Source: Planctomycetota bacterium (lineage in GTDB: Bacteria > Planctomycetota > B15-G4). Taken from it: a stretch of DNA of 64,000 bases. Positions 1 to 9,686 of the stretch are shown here, piece after piece. Positions within the stretch are counted from its first letter, which is position 1. Every line of letters starts with the position of its first letter. The translations under genes were made by a program, and so were the position numbers. A model generated the notes under the pieces. It saw only the letters and a program-made list of their open reading frames with translations. It did no database searches and was not told the DNA's origin. Where the stretch lies: NCBI GenBank assembly GCA_021604805.1, contig BQJR01000001.1:908925-972924 (forward strand), written 5' to 3'.

Positions 1-14
1 GAACGTTTGGCCAT
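1..14 (-). CDS. Start of a gene running off the left edge
   Basis: Five codons (MAKRS) read leftward from an ATG at 14. An AAAGG-like ribosome site lies about 10 bases upstream, and the gene would follow the coiled-coil gene on the same strand after 18 bases. Nothing can be said of its function. It may not be a real start. Confidence 0.3.
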
Positions 15-32
15 GGTGATGAGCCTTTCGGA

Positions 33-890
33 TCAGAGACGGGTGGTGGCGCGGTCGAAGCGGCGGATGGAACCGTCAGCGACGATCACCGAGGCCACCG
101 AGTGGTTCTCGTGCACGTCGTCGACGCGCACCTGGCCGAGCCAGTTCTCACCGTCGGTGCCACCGAGGCGGTAGATGTCGAGCGTGAAGCCCTTCTTGAC
201 GCCGTCGGCGAGCCCCTTGTCGAGGATCACGAAGTTGTAGTCCTCGTCGACATCAGCGACGACCGCTTCGATGAGCGGCGTGGCCACGATGGAGGCCAGG
301 TCGAAGCCGCTGGCTTGCGCGATCTCCACGACGCGCTCGGCCTCACGCTTGCCGTCGAGGGCAGCCGTGAGCTCGTCGTTGAGCGAGTCGATCTGCCCGC
401 GGATGGCGTCGGCGGCATCCTCGGCGTCGCGGCGCGCCAGCTCGGCGTTGCGCTGCGCTTCCTTGGAGTCGGCCGCGGCGGTGCGCAGGCTGTCGTTGTT
501 GTCGGCCAGGTCGCGGTTGCGCTTCTGCGCTTCGCTCAGGTCGCGCTGCAACAGCTCGAAGGTGGCGGCGAGCTGCTCGAGGTTGCCCTGGAGCGCTTGG
601 TTGTCGACCTCGAGGCGCTTGGCGCTGCGGTCGGCGTTCTCACGCGCGACTTCGGCGTCGTCCTTGTCGGCTTGCAGCTGGTTCTTCTGGTTTTCCAGCT
701 GAAGACGGGCCGTGCTGCTTGTGTTGCTGAGGTCGTCGAGATCCGCCTTCGTCTGAGTGAGCTCAGCCTGAAGTGCGTCGAGTTTCGAGGCGGCCTCCGA
801 CTCCGTCTGCAGCAGCGCGCCAGCGGCGCCCACCACGAGAAGTGCCAGGACCAAGTTCACGACCACGAAGATCTTGCCGATGCTGCTCAT
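33..890 (-). CDS. Membrane-anchored coiled-coil protein
   Basis: About 285 residues. An N-terminal hydrophobic segment (residues 6-26, VVVNLVLALLVVGAAGALL) is followed by a long Ala/Glu/Leu/Lys-rich coiled coil (about 30-195). A compact C-terminal domain has the pattern LDKGLADGVKKGFTLDIYR and VRVDDVHENHSVASVI, which resembles the small beta-barrel domains that end many envelope coiled-coil proteins. I chose the ATG at 890 because it puts the membrane segment at the N terminus; an in-frame start at 959 would add 23 Pro/Arg-rich residues. The likely topology is an inner-membrane anchor with a periplasmic coiled coil. The function is not recognised. Confidence 0.7.
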   Translation of the reverse strand: MSSIGKIFVVVNLVLALLVVGAAGALLQTESEAASKLDALQAELTQTKADLDDLSNTSSTARLQLENQKNQLQADKDDAEVARENADRSAKRLEVDNQALQGNLEQLAATFELLQRDLSEAQKRNRDLADNNDSLRTAAADSKEAQRNAELARRDAEDAADAIRGQIDSLNDELTAALDGKREAERVVEIAQASGFDLASIVATPLIEAVVADVDEDYNFVILDKGLADGVKKGFTLDIYRLGGTDGENWLGQVRVDDVHENHSVASVIVADGSIRRFDRATTRL

Positions 891-917
891 CCGAGCTCTC
901 GCTGGAGTGGGGATTGG

Positions 918-941
918 CGCCGATCCCGGGGTCGATCGGCG
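918..941. repeat. Inverted repeat between lnt and the coiled-coil gene
   Basis: Perfect 8-base arms CGCCGATC and GATCGGCG enclose an 8-base loop. The repeat lies 27 bases upstream of the chosen start at 890. No T tract follows on either strand, so it is more likely a leader hairpin or an operator than an intrinsic terminator. Confidence 0.4.
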
Positions 942-1008
942 AGGACGGAAGAAGCCCAAGAGGGCTCCAAACAGCCGCTGGGGAGGTTAGTGAGGCCCTT
1001 GGACAGTG

Positions 1009-2706
1009 TCAAGGAAGCCGCGCCATCCGAGCCACGAAGAAACAGCGCGCGAGCACGAAGAGCGCCGCGAGCCAAGCCCAGGCGTCTCCGATCGAGGTGT
1101 ACAGAGTGCTGCCTGAGTAAAGCGGGACGCGCGCAGAGAACACGCCCGCCACCGCTCGATCCTGCCCGTTCACCTGCAACACGTCGGCTTCGCGGGGCAT
1201 GCGCCCCATGGGCCGCACGAGGCTCGAGATGCCGGTGTTCGTGCTGCGGAACATGGCCCGACGCGTCTCCACGCAGCGCAGCACAGACTGCAGCTGCATG
1301 TGGTCGAACTCGGCAGAGGTGTCGAACCATCCTTCGTTGCTCAGGTTCACGAGGTAGCGGGCGCCGGCCTGCACGAAGCGCCGGGTGTAGTCCCCATAGG
1401 CGTTCTCGAAGCAGATGGTGACACCGAAGTCGTGCTCGCCCCGGCGCATCACGGAGGGGCCCGGGCCCGGCACCAGATTCGGCGCGAAGTGCGCGATCGA
1501 GTAGACGAGCTGCTCGATCCACTCCCCCACGAAGCTCGGCACCATGTCGACCAGCGGCAACTTCTCGCCACCCGGGATCAGGATGTGCTTCGAATAGCGG
1601 TCGCGCTCCGTGCCGGCCGAGTCGAAGAGCAGCACGCTGTTCTGCATGCGCACCGGCGGGTTGCGCAGGTCGAGCACGCCGTTGAGCGTGGTGCCGATCA
1701 GCGCCCAGGTGGACCCGTCGAACGCTGCGAGGAGTTCGCCCAGACGAGCCGCCTCCTGGCGTGAAAGCTGCTGGAGCGTGTCGTCGAGGGCATCGCGGGC
1801 GGGAGTGGTCGGGAGCGCGAAGGCCGGGCCGGGATCGCCGCGACGGTCGTCTTCGAAGACGCCACCCGGCCACATCGTCTCGGGGAACACGAGCAGATCG
1901 GCCTGCGGGTGCTCGGCGGCCGCACGCAGCGCCAGTTGACGGCACACCTGCCAGCGATGCGCGGTCATGTCCTGCTGTTCCTTGAGCTCCTGCGGGAAAC
2001 CGGGCTGGATGCTCACGATCAGCGGGCCCGCTTCGGGCTCGGGCAGCGTCGACGGGCGCCACACTCCATAGAGGAGCGCGGTGGCGACGACGAGCACAGC
2101 CGGCAGCGCCCCCCGCCGCCGCATGCGCCACGCCAGTAAAGCCGTGCTGGCGCAGGCCCCCACGAAGCTCACGGCCAGCACCCCACCCAAGTCGGCCACC
2201 TGCACCGTGAGCGGATGCGCCGCCCAGGCGTGCCCGACGAGCAGCCACGAGAAGCCCACGTCGGGCCAGTGCATGCGCAAGGCTTCCAGCGTGACCCACA
2301 CCAGCGGCAAGGCCGGGAAGAGCGCGCCGCGCGACAGGCTCCAGCGCGACACCGGCCCGATCAACCCGATCACTGGCGCCACGACCACGGCCACGAAGAG
2401 CAGCGACGCGAGCGCCGTCTCCGCCAACCAGTGCGCACCCAACATCACCAACACGAAGCCGGACAAGGAAGCGCGCGCCCACGCCCACCAGGTGCTGCGC
2501 GAAGCGAGCGCCCCGGTGACGAAGAGCGCCGGCGCCAGCGCGGCCATGGGCCACAACCCCCACGGCGGCAGCGCGAGCACCAACGCGAGCGCCCCGAGCA
2601 ACTCGGCGCTCCACGCGGGCAGCGGTGCGAGAACAGCGGCGGCAGGCCGTTCGACGGTGTCGTTCTGCGGCACGAGCGGCTCGCACAGTCGGGGCTTCAG
2701 TGGCAC
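1009..2706 (-). CDS. lnt: Apolipoprotein N-acyltransferase
   Basis: This enzyme adds the third acyl chain to the N-terminal cysteine of lipoproteins in the inner membrane. It has 565 residues. Several hydrophobic segments occupy about 30-215, a nitrilase-like domain about 230-520, and a final membrane segment about 540-558. The catalytic triad expected for the family is visible: Glu277 in VFPETMWP, Lys373 in YSKHILIPGGEKLPL and Cys432 in VTICFENAYGD. The start is a GTG at 2704-2706. The length is slightly above the usual 500-520 because of an N-terminal extension of about 30 residues. The many lipoproteins encoded in this window would be its substrates. Confidence 0.93.
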   Translation of the reverse strand: MPLKPRLCEPLVPQNDTVERPAAAVLAPLPAWSAELLGALALVLALPPWGLWPMAALAPALFVTGALASRSTWWAWARASLSGFVLVMLGAHWLAETALASLLFVAVVVAPVIGLIGPVSRWSLSRGALFPALPLVWVTLEALRMHWPDVGFSWLLVGHAWAAHPLTVQVADLGGVLAVSFVGACASTALLAWRMRRRGALPAVLVVATALLYGVWRPSTLPEPEAGPLIVSIQPGFPQELKEQQDMTAHRWQVCRQLALRAAAEHPQADLLVFPETMWPGGVFEDDRRGDPGPAFALPTTPARDALDDTLQQLSRQEAARLGELLAAFDGSTWALIGTTLNGVLDLRNPPVRMQNSVLLFDSAGTERDRYSKHILIPGGEKLPLVDMVPSFVGEWIEQLVYSIAHFAPNLVPGPGPSVMRRGEHDFGVTICFENAYGDYTRRFVQAGARYLVNLSNEGWFDTSAEFDHMQLQSVLRCVETRRAMFRSTNTGISSLVRPMGRMPREADVLQVNGQDRAVAGVFSARVPLYSGSTLYTSIGDAWAWLAALFVLARCFFVARMARLP

Positions 2707-2822
2707 CCGACGAACGATTCCGCCCGGGCGCGATGACGTTCTCGTGGCGTAGCATACGGGTCGGATCGAGGCGAGCGCCGCGCATCTATGCTGCAGGACT
2801 TCGCTACTCAGGTCGACGCGAC

Positions 2823-4217
2823 ATGAACGGTTTCTCCCGCACGTCTTTCGTCTCGCTCGCGCTGCTCACGGCTGGACTCGTCGGTTGCTTCGGCGCCGAC
2901 GGAAGCGCTGGCAACGAAGCCAGCGAGGCGAGCGCGTCGGGTGAAGCGAGCGCGGCCGCGAGCAGTGGCGCGCGCGCAGACGGCCAGCCGGTCGAGCAAG
3001 GGGCGAACTCCACCCAGGCTGCTGCGTCCGACGACGGCCGTCCTCCCGCGGGTGGTGTCACCGGCGGCCGCGACGTGCAACGCGAGACCCTGGTCGTCGC
3101 CGAGTCGCTCACGCGCGGCGCCATCCGCGACGAGATCGTGGTCTCGGCGCGCATCGAAGCGCGCTACATGCTGCAAGTCTTGCCGAAGCTCGGCGGCCTG
3201 CCCGTCACCGAAGTGCTGGTCGACGAAGGCGAGTTCGTGCAGGCCGGCGACCTGCTGCTGCGGCTCTACGACCAAGAACTGTCGCTCACCGAGAGCGAAC
3301 GCGCCAGCGCTGCCACGCAAGCCGAGAAGGAGATCGCGCGCGCACAGCTGCAGCTCGAAGAAGACCAAGCCCGCATCGTGCGCGCCGAGCGCCAGGCCGA
3401 GAAGGCCAAGGCCGACCTGCTGCGCCTCACCGGCCTGCGCAGCGAAGAGCTCGTCAACCAACAGGAGGTCGACGACGCGCGCCTCGCCGCCGAGATCTCG
3501 CAAGACGACATCGACCTCGCCAAGAAGACCAGCGCGCGCTCCGCGATCTCGCTCGAGCTCGCGGAGATCGCCGCGCGCCAAGCTGAGCTGCAATGGGAGC
3601 GCGCCAAGGTCGACTTGAGCCACACCGAAGTGCGCGCGCCTCTGTCGGGCGTGATCTCCGAACGCAGCGTGGAGGTGGGTCAGCTCTCGAGCGCGTCGGC
3701 GCCGGCCTTCGTGATCGTGGACCTGGAGCACCCGGTGCTCAACCTGCGCGTGCCCCAGGACAGCCTCGCGAAGCTCGCCCCCGGTCAGCGCGTGGAAGCG
3801 CGCGCGGTCACGCTGCGCGGCACGGTCTTCGCAGGCACGGTGCGCAGCGTGAACCCGGTGCTCGACGCGACCACCGGCTCGGTGCACGTGATCGTCGACC
3901 TGGAACCCGGCGCCGACGTGCGCCCGGGCCTGTTCTGTCAGGCGCACGTGATCACGGCCGCGCGCGACAACGCCTTGCTCGTGGACAAGCGCGCCGTGCT
4001 CCACACCGACGGACTCCCGCACGTGTTCGCCATCACCGACGACGGCGACAGCGTGCGCAAGCTCAGCTTCACGCCGGGCAGCAGCACCGCGCTCACCACC
4101 GAGATCCTGGGTGACGCGGACGGCGCGCCCGTCCCCGACGACCTGCGCGTGGTCGTCGTCGGGCAAGAGAACTTGAAGGACGGCGGGCGCGTGCGCATCC
4201 AGGACACCGCGTACTGA
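2823..4217 (+). CDS. RND efflux periplasmic adaptor lipoprotein
   Basis: A HlyD/AcrA-type membrane-fusion protein of 464 residues linking an RND pump to an outer-membrane channel. A lipoprotein signal ends at LVGC (Cys22), followed by a low-complexity Ala/Ser/Glu linker to about residue 85. Then come the first half of the lipoyl domain (LPVTEVLVDEGEFVQAGDLL), a coiled-coil hairpin, the second lipoyl half (VRAPLSGVISERSVEVGQL) and a beta-barrel (LNLRVPQDSLAKLAPGQRVEA). The ATG at 2823 is chosen because it begins the signal peptide. The stop overlaps the pump start as TGATG, so the two are translationally coupled. No outer-membrane channel gene is nearby. Confidence 0.9.
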   Translation: MNGFSRTSFVSLALLTAGLVGCFGADGSAGNEASEASASGEASAAASSGARADGQPVEQGANSTQAAASDDGRPPAGGVTGGRDVQRETLVVAESLTRGAIRDEIVVSARIEARYMLQVLPKLGGLPVTEVLVDEGEFVQAGDLLLRLYDQELSLTESERASAATQAEKEIARAQLQLEEDQARIVRAERQAEKAKADLLRLTGLRSEELVNQQEVDDARLAAEISQDDIDLAKKTSARSAISLELAEIAARQAELQWERAKVDLSHTEVRAPLSGVISERSVEVGQLSSASAPAFVIVDLEHPVLNLRVPQDSLAKLAPGQRVEARAVTLRGTVFAGTVRSVNPVLDATTGSVHVIVDLEPGADVRPGLFCQAHVITAARDNALLVDKRAVLHTDGLPHVFAITDDGDSVRKLSFTPGSSTALTTEILGDADGAPVPDDLRVVVVGQENLKDGGRVRIQDTAY

Positions 4218-7200
4218 TGCGCGACATGAACATGGGCGGCCTCTTCGGGCTGACCACCAAGCGCCCCGTGGCCGTGGCGATGGCCTTCGTCACGCTCTTC
4301 ACCTTCGGCTTCGTGTCGCTCAGCCGTCTGCCGCTCAACTTGCTGCCCGACATCAGCTACCCGCGCGCCACGGTGCGCGCGGAGTACCCCGGCGCCGCAC
4401 CGGAGGATGTGGAAGAGCGCGTCACGAAGCGATTGCACGAGGCGCTCTCGGTGCTCGGCAACCTGGAGAACATCAGCAGCGTGTCGCGCGCAGGTCTGGC
4501 CGACGTCACGCTCGAGTTCACCTGGGGCACGAACCTCACCTTCGCGATCCAAGACATCCGCGAGCGCCTCGACCGCGCGAACTTGCCGCTCGAAGTCGGC
4601 ACGCCGATCATCCTGCGCTACGACCCCACGCTCGACCCGGTGCTGATCCTCGGGCTCACCGGCGGGCGCGACGAACTCGAGCTGCGGCGACTCGCTGAAG
4701 ACCGTCTCGAGACCGCGCTCTCCACCGTGGAAGGCGTGGCGGCCGTGCGCGTGCGCGGCGGACTCGAAGACGAGATCCGCATCGAGCTGATCCCCGAGCG
4801 CCTCGCCACGCACAACCTCACGCCCGCGCAGGTCAGTCAGCGCCTCTCGAGCGAGAACGTGAACCTCGCGAGCGGCACGGTGCTCGAGGGCGACACCGAG
4901 TACTTGGTGCGCATCCTCAACGAGTACGTGAGCCCCAACGAGATCGCCGACACCGTGTTGTTCCGCAACGCCGGTGGCGTGGTGCGGCTGCGCGACGTGG
5001 CCGTGGTGCGACGCACGCCCAAAGAACGCGACGTGCTCACGCGCATCGACGGGCAACTCAGCGTCGAGCTGCAAGTGTTCAAGGAAGCCGGCGCGAACAT
5101 CGTGGAGCTGGCGGCGAACGTGCGCTCGGCGGTGTTCGGCAACGCGCAACAGCGCGCCTGGGTCGCCGGCTTGCGCAGCGGCGCGATCCCCGATCCCGAT
5201 GCCGCTTGGGACGCCTTCAACGAAGAGATCGAGGCCGACCCCGAGAAGCGCGCCGTCGTGCAGCGCCTCGCGCAACAAGAACGCGCCTTCGCCGCGATGA
5301 TGGCGGGAGGCGGCCCGCCACCGGGCGCGGGCGGCGGCGGCAACTGGCAACCTCCCGAAGACACACGCACCGAAGCGCAGAAGGCCTTCGAGAACGACCT
5401 CGCCACACGACGACGTGAGCTGCGCGCGGCGCTCAACCAGAAGGACACCAACTTCGACTACCTGGCCGCGAACCTCCCCGCCGACGTGCGCGTGCACCTG
5501 CTCTCCGACCAGTCGCGCTTCATCGAGAACGCGCTCACGGAAGTGCGCGAGGCAGGCTTGAGCGGTGCGATCCTCGCGGTGCTCGTGCTCTACCTGTTCC
5601 TGCGTCAGCTCGGCACCACGCTGATCATCGCCGTGGCGATCCCCGTGTCGGTGTTGGTGACCTTCGCGCCACTGCACCTGAGCGGCACCTCGCTCAACGT
5701 GATGTCGCTGGGTGGACTCGCGCTGGGCATCGGCATGGTGGTCGACAACGCGATCGTGGTGCTCGAGTCGATCGCGCGCTTGCGCGAGCAAGGACTGTCG
5801 CGCGCGCAAGCGGCGGTGCAAGGCACACGCGAGGTCGCCGGCGCCGCCACGGCGTCCACGCTTACCACCATCGCGGTCTTCGCGCCGATCATCTTCGTGG
5901 ATGGCATCGCGGGTCAGATCTTCCGCGATCAGGCACTCACGGTCGTGGCCAGCTTGGCCGTCTCGCTCATCGTGGCCTTGTTCCTGGTTCCGATGTTGGC
6001 CTCGCGTGGTGGCGACGGCGCGCTGCGCTTCCGCCCGTGGACGCCGCTGCTCGGCTGGTACGGCATGCTCACGGCGCGCTGGGCCGTGGCCGACAGCGAC
6101 TTGCGCGTGAAGGGCGCAGTGAGCGTGCTCACCTGGCCGCTGCGCGCGCTGCTCACGGTGCTGCTCGCGGTGCTCGAGTTCTTGGGGCGTGTCCCGCTCA
6201 CGCTCGCGGGCGCACTGCTGATCGCCGGCTTGAGCGGCGTCATCGCGCTGGCGCTGGGTGCGTTCTGGCTCGTCGCGTGGTTGCCCGCCAAGCTGTTCAG
6301 CATCGTGTACGGCGCGGTCGAACGCGTGTACCCGCCCGTGATCGGTGGCATCGTCGGCAACCCGCTCGCACGCACGCTGGTGATCCTCGTGGCCGGCTTG
6401 CTCATGTGGTGGACCTACGTGACCGCGGGTTCGCTCGGCAGCGAGCTGCTGCCCGAGGTGCACCAAGGTGAGATCCTCGGACGCCTCGCGCTGCCCGTGG
6501 GCAGTCCGCTGGAAGCCACCGACCGCGTCACCGAGTACGCCGAGCGCAGCCTGAAGAGTGATCCGGAGATCGCGCGCCGCATCGCGTGGGTGTCGAGCAC
6601 CGTGGGCGTTCCGCGCGACGAGATCAGTGATCCCGAAGACGGCGAACACACAGCGCGCCTGCGCGTGGGCGTGGTGCCGCTGCCGAACGAATCGCTGGTG
6701 GACGCCGAGGACACCGTGATCAGCTACCTGCGCGCACAGCTCGCGCTCGCGCCGGAGTTGCGCGACATGCGCTTCGAGCGCCCGGCGCTGTTCACCATGC
6801 GCGCCCCCATCATGGTCGAGATCAAGGGCGACGACCTCGAAGTGCTCGCCACCGTGGCGCGCGAGATCGAGAGCCGTCTCAATCAGATGACAGGCCTCAC
6901 CGACATCCGCAGCTCGGTGCAACCGGGCAGCCCCGAAGTCATGCTCAGCTTCGACCGCGACCTGCTCTCGCGCTACGGCCTCGACACGCAGCAAGTGGCC
7001 AGCACCGTGGCCGACATGGTGAAGGGCAACGTGGCCACGCGCTTCAGCGACGACGACCTGCGCCTCGACGTGCTCGTGCAAGTCTCCCGCAACGAACTCA
7101 CCTCAGTGGAAGAGCTGTTGGCGCTGCCCGTGAACCCCGCCAGCGCGAGCAGCGAACCGCTCTCGGCGCTCGCCACCAGCGTGGTGCGCGAAGGACCGCG

Positions 7201-7921
7201 CGAGATCCGCCGCATCTGGGGCCAGCGCGCCTCGATCGTGTCCGCCGATGTGGACGGCCTCGACATCGGCCGCAGCGGCGAACGCATCAGCGAGATGCTG
7301 CAAGAGGTCGAACGCGACCACGATGTCGTGATCGATCAGGGCGGCCAGAGCCGCGAGATGGGCGGCGCGCTGGGCCAGATGACGCAGGCGCTGCTGCTCG
7401 CCGTGTTCCTCGTCTACGTGGTGATGGCCTCGATCTTCGAGAGCTTCCTGCAGCCCTTGATCATCTTGGTGAGCGTGCCGCTGGCGCTGGCGGGCGCAGT
7501 GGGTGCACTCGCCGCGCTCGACATCCCGCTCTCGGTGGTCGTGTTCATCGGCGGCATCATCTTGGCCGGCATCGTGGTCAACAACGCCATCGTGCTGATC
7601 GACGCGATCAACCGCCGTCGGCGCATCGAGGGCATGGAGCTACAGGCCGCCGTGCGCGACGCCTGCCGCGTGCGTCTGCGTCCGATCCTGATGACCACCA
7701 TGACCACGGTGCTGGGCCTGCTCCCGCTCACCGGACTGCTGCCCTTCATGAAGGGCGGCGAGGGCATGGAGCTGCGCGCGCCGATGGCAATCTCGGTCGT
7801 GGCCGGCCTGAGCTTCGCCACGCTGCTCACGCTGCTCGTGATCCCCGCGGTCTACACGGCAGTCGAGAGTCTGCTCGAGCGCATGAGCAAGCAACCCGAG
7901 GAAGCACCGGTCGCCAGTTGA
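4217..7921 (+). CDS. RND efflux pump, AcrB/HAE1-like
   Basis: Proton-driven inner-membrane exporter of 1,234 residues, against about 1,030-1,050 for typical relatives. The N terminus (TKRPVAVAMAFVTLF), porter repeats and the transmembrane-4 motif GIGMVVDNAIVVLE are clear; the proton-relay aspartate pair is D510-N511 rather than Asp-Asp. The extra length lies in two places: about residues 305-418, a charged and Gly-rich insert before transmembrane helix 2, and about residues 596-714, added hydrophobic segments between helices 6 and 7. The gene overlaps the adaptor stop by one base. An alternative ATG at 4226 (MNMGG) is possible. The substrate cannot be read from sequence. Confidence 0.92.
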   Translation: MRDMNMGGLFGLTTKRPVAVAMAFVTLFTFGFVSLSRLPLNLLPDISYPRATVRAEYPGAAPEDVEERVTKRLHEALSVLGNLENISSVSRAGLADVTLEFTWGTNLTFAIQDIRERLDRANLPLEVGTPIILRYDPTLDPVLILGLTGGRDELELRRLAEDRLETALSTVEGVAAVRVRGGLEDEIRIELIPERLATHNLTPAQVSQRLSSENVNLASGTVLEGDTEYLVRILNEYVSPNEIADTVLFRNAGGVVRLRDVAVVRRTPKERDVLTRIDGQLSVELQVFKEAGANIVELAANVRSAVFGNAQQRAWVAGLRSGAIPDPDAAWDAFNEEIEADPEKRAVVQRLAQQERAFAAMMAGGGPPPGAGGGGNWQPPEDTRTEAQKAFENDLATRRRELRAALNQKDTNFDYLAANLPADVRVHLLSDQSRFIENALTEVREAGLSGAILAVLVLYLFLRQLGTTLIIAVAIPVSVLVTFAPLHLSGTSLNVMSLGGLALGIGMVVDNAIVVLESIARLREQGLSRAQAAVQGTREVAGAATASTLTTIAVFAPIIFVDGIAGQIFRDQALTVVASLAVSLIVALFLVPMLASRGGDGALRFRPWTPLLGWYGMLTARWAVADSDLRVKGAVSVLTWPLRALLTVLLAVLEFLGRVPLTLAGALLIAGLSGVIALALGAFWLVAWLPAKLFSIVYGAVERVYPPVIGGIVGNPLARTLVILVAGLLMWWTYVTAGSLGSELLPEVHQGEILGRLALPVGSPLEATDRVTEYAERSLKSDPEIARRIAWVSSTVGVPRDEISDPEDGEHTARLRVGVVPLPNESLVDAEDTVISYLRAQLALAPELRDMRFERPALFTMRAPIMVEIKGDDLEVLATVAREIESRLNQMTGLTDIRSSVQPGSPEVMLSFDRDLLSRYGLDTQQVASTVADMVKGNVATRFSDDDLRLDVLVQVSRNELTSVEELLALPVNPASASSEPLSALATSVVREGPREIRRIWGQRASIVSADVDGLDIGRSGERISEMLQEVERDHDVVIDQGGQSREMGGALGQMTQALLLAVFLVYVVMASIFESFLQPLIILVSVPLALAGAVGALAALDIPLSVVVFIGGIILAGIVVNNAIVLIDAINRRRRIEGMELQAAVRDACRVRLRPILMTTMTTVLGLLPLTGLLPFMKGGEGMELRAPMAISVVAGLSFATLLTLLVIPAVYTAVESLLERMSKQPEEAPVAS

Positions 7922-7947
7922 CCCCCGGCTCGGCGAGGCTCTAGACT
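7918..7947 (+). promoter_or_regulatory. Sigma-70-like promoter of tRNA-Ala
   Basis: A -35 box TTGACC (7918-7923) and a -10 box TAGACT (7942-7947) are separated by 18 bases. The predicted start is about 7954, five bases before the mature tRNA. The -35 box overlaps the stop codon of the efflux pump gene. Confidence 0.65.
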
Positions 7948-7958
7948 GCGCGCCCCGT

Positions 7959-8034
7959 GGGTCGCTAGCTCAGTTGGTAGAGTGCCTCGTTCGCAATGAG
8001 GAGGTCAGGGGTTCGAATCCCCTGCGATCCACCA
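7959..8034 (+). tRNA. tRNA-Ala (anticodon CGC)
   Basis: A complete 76-base cloverleaf with encoded CCA. The acceptor GGGTCGC pairs with GCGATCC and contains the G3-U70 wobble that identifies alanine tRNAs. The D arm is GCTC/GAGT, the anticodon stem CCTCG/TGAGG with loop TTCGCAA, and the anticodon CGC is at 7992-7994. The T arm is AGGGG-TTCGAAT-CCCCT and the discriminator base is A. It reads GCG codons, which are abundant in this GC-rich sequence. A run of ten C residues (8039-8048) follows shortly after. Confidence 0.97.
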
Positions 8035-8182
8035 CTCTCCCCCCCCCCGCTGCGTGCGAACTCCGCTAAGCTGGGCGGGTGTGGGAGTCGAAGGGGATGC
8101 GCTCGGCGCGCAGGATCCTCGCCGGGCAGACGGCGCACTTCGGGCTCGCACGCCACCAGAGCTCACGACCGGAGTCGCTGCC

Positions 8183-9439
8183 ATGCCACGCGTTCGTCTT
8201 CCTCGCCAACTCTCGAGCCAACTCCTGAGCGCGATCGTTGCTGCCGCGCTCCTTGCGCCGGTCACGTTCAGCGCCGACGTGCACCACGTGCCCACCGACT
8301 TCGCGGCTCTGCAAGACGCCATCGATGCGGCCGCGCCCGGCGACACGATCGTGATCGACGGCGGCGAGCACGAGTACCTCAGGATCGACAAGCCGCTCAC
8401 GCTCGTGGGGCGCGCAACGAACACACCGTTCTTGAAGTCGCGCGCTGGCGGCCCCGTCGGGCCGGGCATCATCCCGCAGGAGCCGGCGCTGAGCATCGAG
8501 GACACCGAGGGCCTCGTCACGCTCATCGGAGTGCGCGTGGGCGGCGCCTCGAGCGCGCAGATCCTCGCGAACAGCACCACCACCCTGATGGCCACGGGCC
8601 CCGGCGACCTGCGCGTGCTGCACAGCACCGTGCGTGCGCTCGATTGGCTCGACGGCTCGGAGTTCGCCCCCGCCAACGGCGCGCTCTTCGCGGGCTTCGG
8701 ACTGCACACGCTCACCGTCGTCGACAGCACGATCCTCGGCACACCACATCTGGCCGAGGGCGGCCTCTACTGTTACTCCAACTTGCACGACGGCAGCTCC
8801 GCGCTCGGCGCCTTCGAGCTCGAGCAACCGATGGTGCTGCTCGACACTCACGTGGCAGGCGGCGCGTCCTACGACGACGCCTTCTACGGTGACGGCTGCC
8901 ACAGCATCACCAGCTTCGTGCCCACCAGCTGCGATGACATCACCAAGGGCCTCGGCGGCACGGGCGTGGCTTCCACCGGCGAGGTCTGGATGGCCGGCAG
9001 CTCGGCTCTCGGCGGTCGGGGCGCGCGACTCTTCTGGACCGGGCGCGACGCGCCCGCTGGATTCCCGTGCGAGAAGTCGCAGGGCCCCGCCTTCGCCGTG
9101 GCCGGCACGCTCGACCTCGACACCGGCGCGCAACTGCACGGCACGGGCGCGCTCGTGGAAGGCCGGCTGTTCACGCTCGAGTGGCAGGTCGCCGCGAACT
9201 CGGTGTTGCTCGCGGGCCCGGCGCTCGTGAATCCTCAAGCGCGCGCCGGCAGCACGCCGCTGTTCGTCGACCCGGATCAGCTGCGCATGAAGCCGCTGGA
9301 AGGCGCCGGTGCCGGCTCGCTCAGCATCCTGGTGCCTTCCTTGAGCGACGAAATGTTGGGCCAAGTCATGGCCTTCCAGATCTTCACCCCCGGCGTGGGC
9401 CTGAGCCGTCCGCTGATCGCGGCGATGCAGCCGAACTGA
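8183..9439 (+). CDS. Secreted beta-helix-like protein
   Basis: 418 residues with a Sec signal peptide (SSQLLSAIVAAALLAPVTFSA). The mature protein begins with HVPTDFAALQDAIDAAAPGDTIVIDGG, the usual opening of right-handed parallel beta-helix proteins, with short Val/Ile/Leu-rich turns after it. No catalytic motif was recognised. The ATG at 8183 is chosen for its signal peptide and a GGAG ribosome site 8 bases upstream; the frame stays open to 8054. It stands alone between the tRNA and a small gene. A surface or periplasmic carbohydrate-related role is possible but unproven. Confidence 0.75.
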   Translation: MPRVRLPRQLSSQLLSAIVAAALLAPVTFSADVHHVPTDFAALQDAIDAAAPGDTIVIDGGEHEYLRIDKPLTLVGRATNTPFLKSRAGGPVGPGIIPQEPALSIEDTEGLVTLIGVRVGGASSAQILANSTTTLMATGPGDLRVLHSTVRALDWLDGSEFAPANGALFAGFGLHTLTVVDSTILGTPHLAEGGLYCYSNLHDGSSALGAFELEQPMVLLDTHVAGGASYDDAFYGDGCHSITSFVPTSCDDITKGLGGTGVASTGEVWMAGSSALGGRGARLFWTGRDAPAGFPCEKSQGPAFAVAGTLDLDTGAQLHGTGALVEGRLFTLEWQVAANSVLLAGPALVNPQARAGSTPLFVDPDQLRMKPLEGAGAGSLSILVPSLSDEMLGQVMAFQIFTPGVGLSRPLIAAMQPN

Positions 9440-9686
9440 ACACCGGGCGGCGCGCCTTCGACAGGCGCTACGGACACAGGGGTTCACGCCCCTCGCGCGC
9501 GCTCGCGGCCTCAGGCTTCGAGCGCGCGCTGCTTGCGCTCAGACCGGCGCCTTCCCACGCAGCGCGCGAAAAAGCATTGCGTGAAGCTCGATTCAAGGCG
9601 TCAAGCCGCGCGCCCTCACGGCCGATGGCTCGAGTGACGACCGCCGTGTTCTCGGCGGCCTGCCCCTCGACTCCGGAGGTCCGCGC

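Noticed and set aside
3938..7081. A 1,047-codon open frame antisense to the RND adaptor and pump
   Set aside because: His/Glu/Arg-rich shadow frame typical of GC-rich DNA; the plus-strand genes have clear domains and no family was recognised on the minus strand.
8039..8048. Run of ten C residues after tRNA-Ala
   Set aside because: Could be a slippage tract or a sequencing artefact, but no reading frame depends on it.
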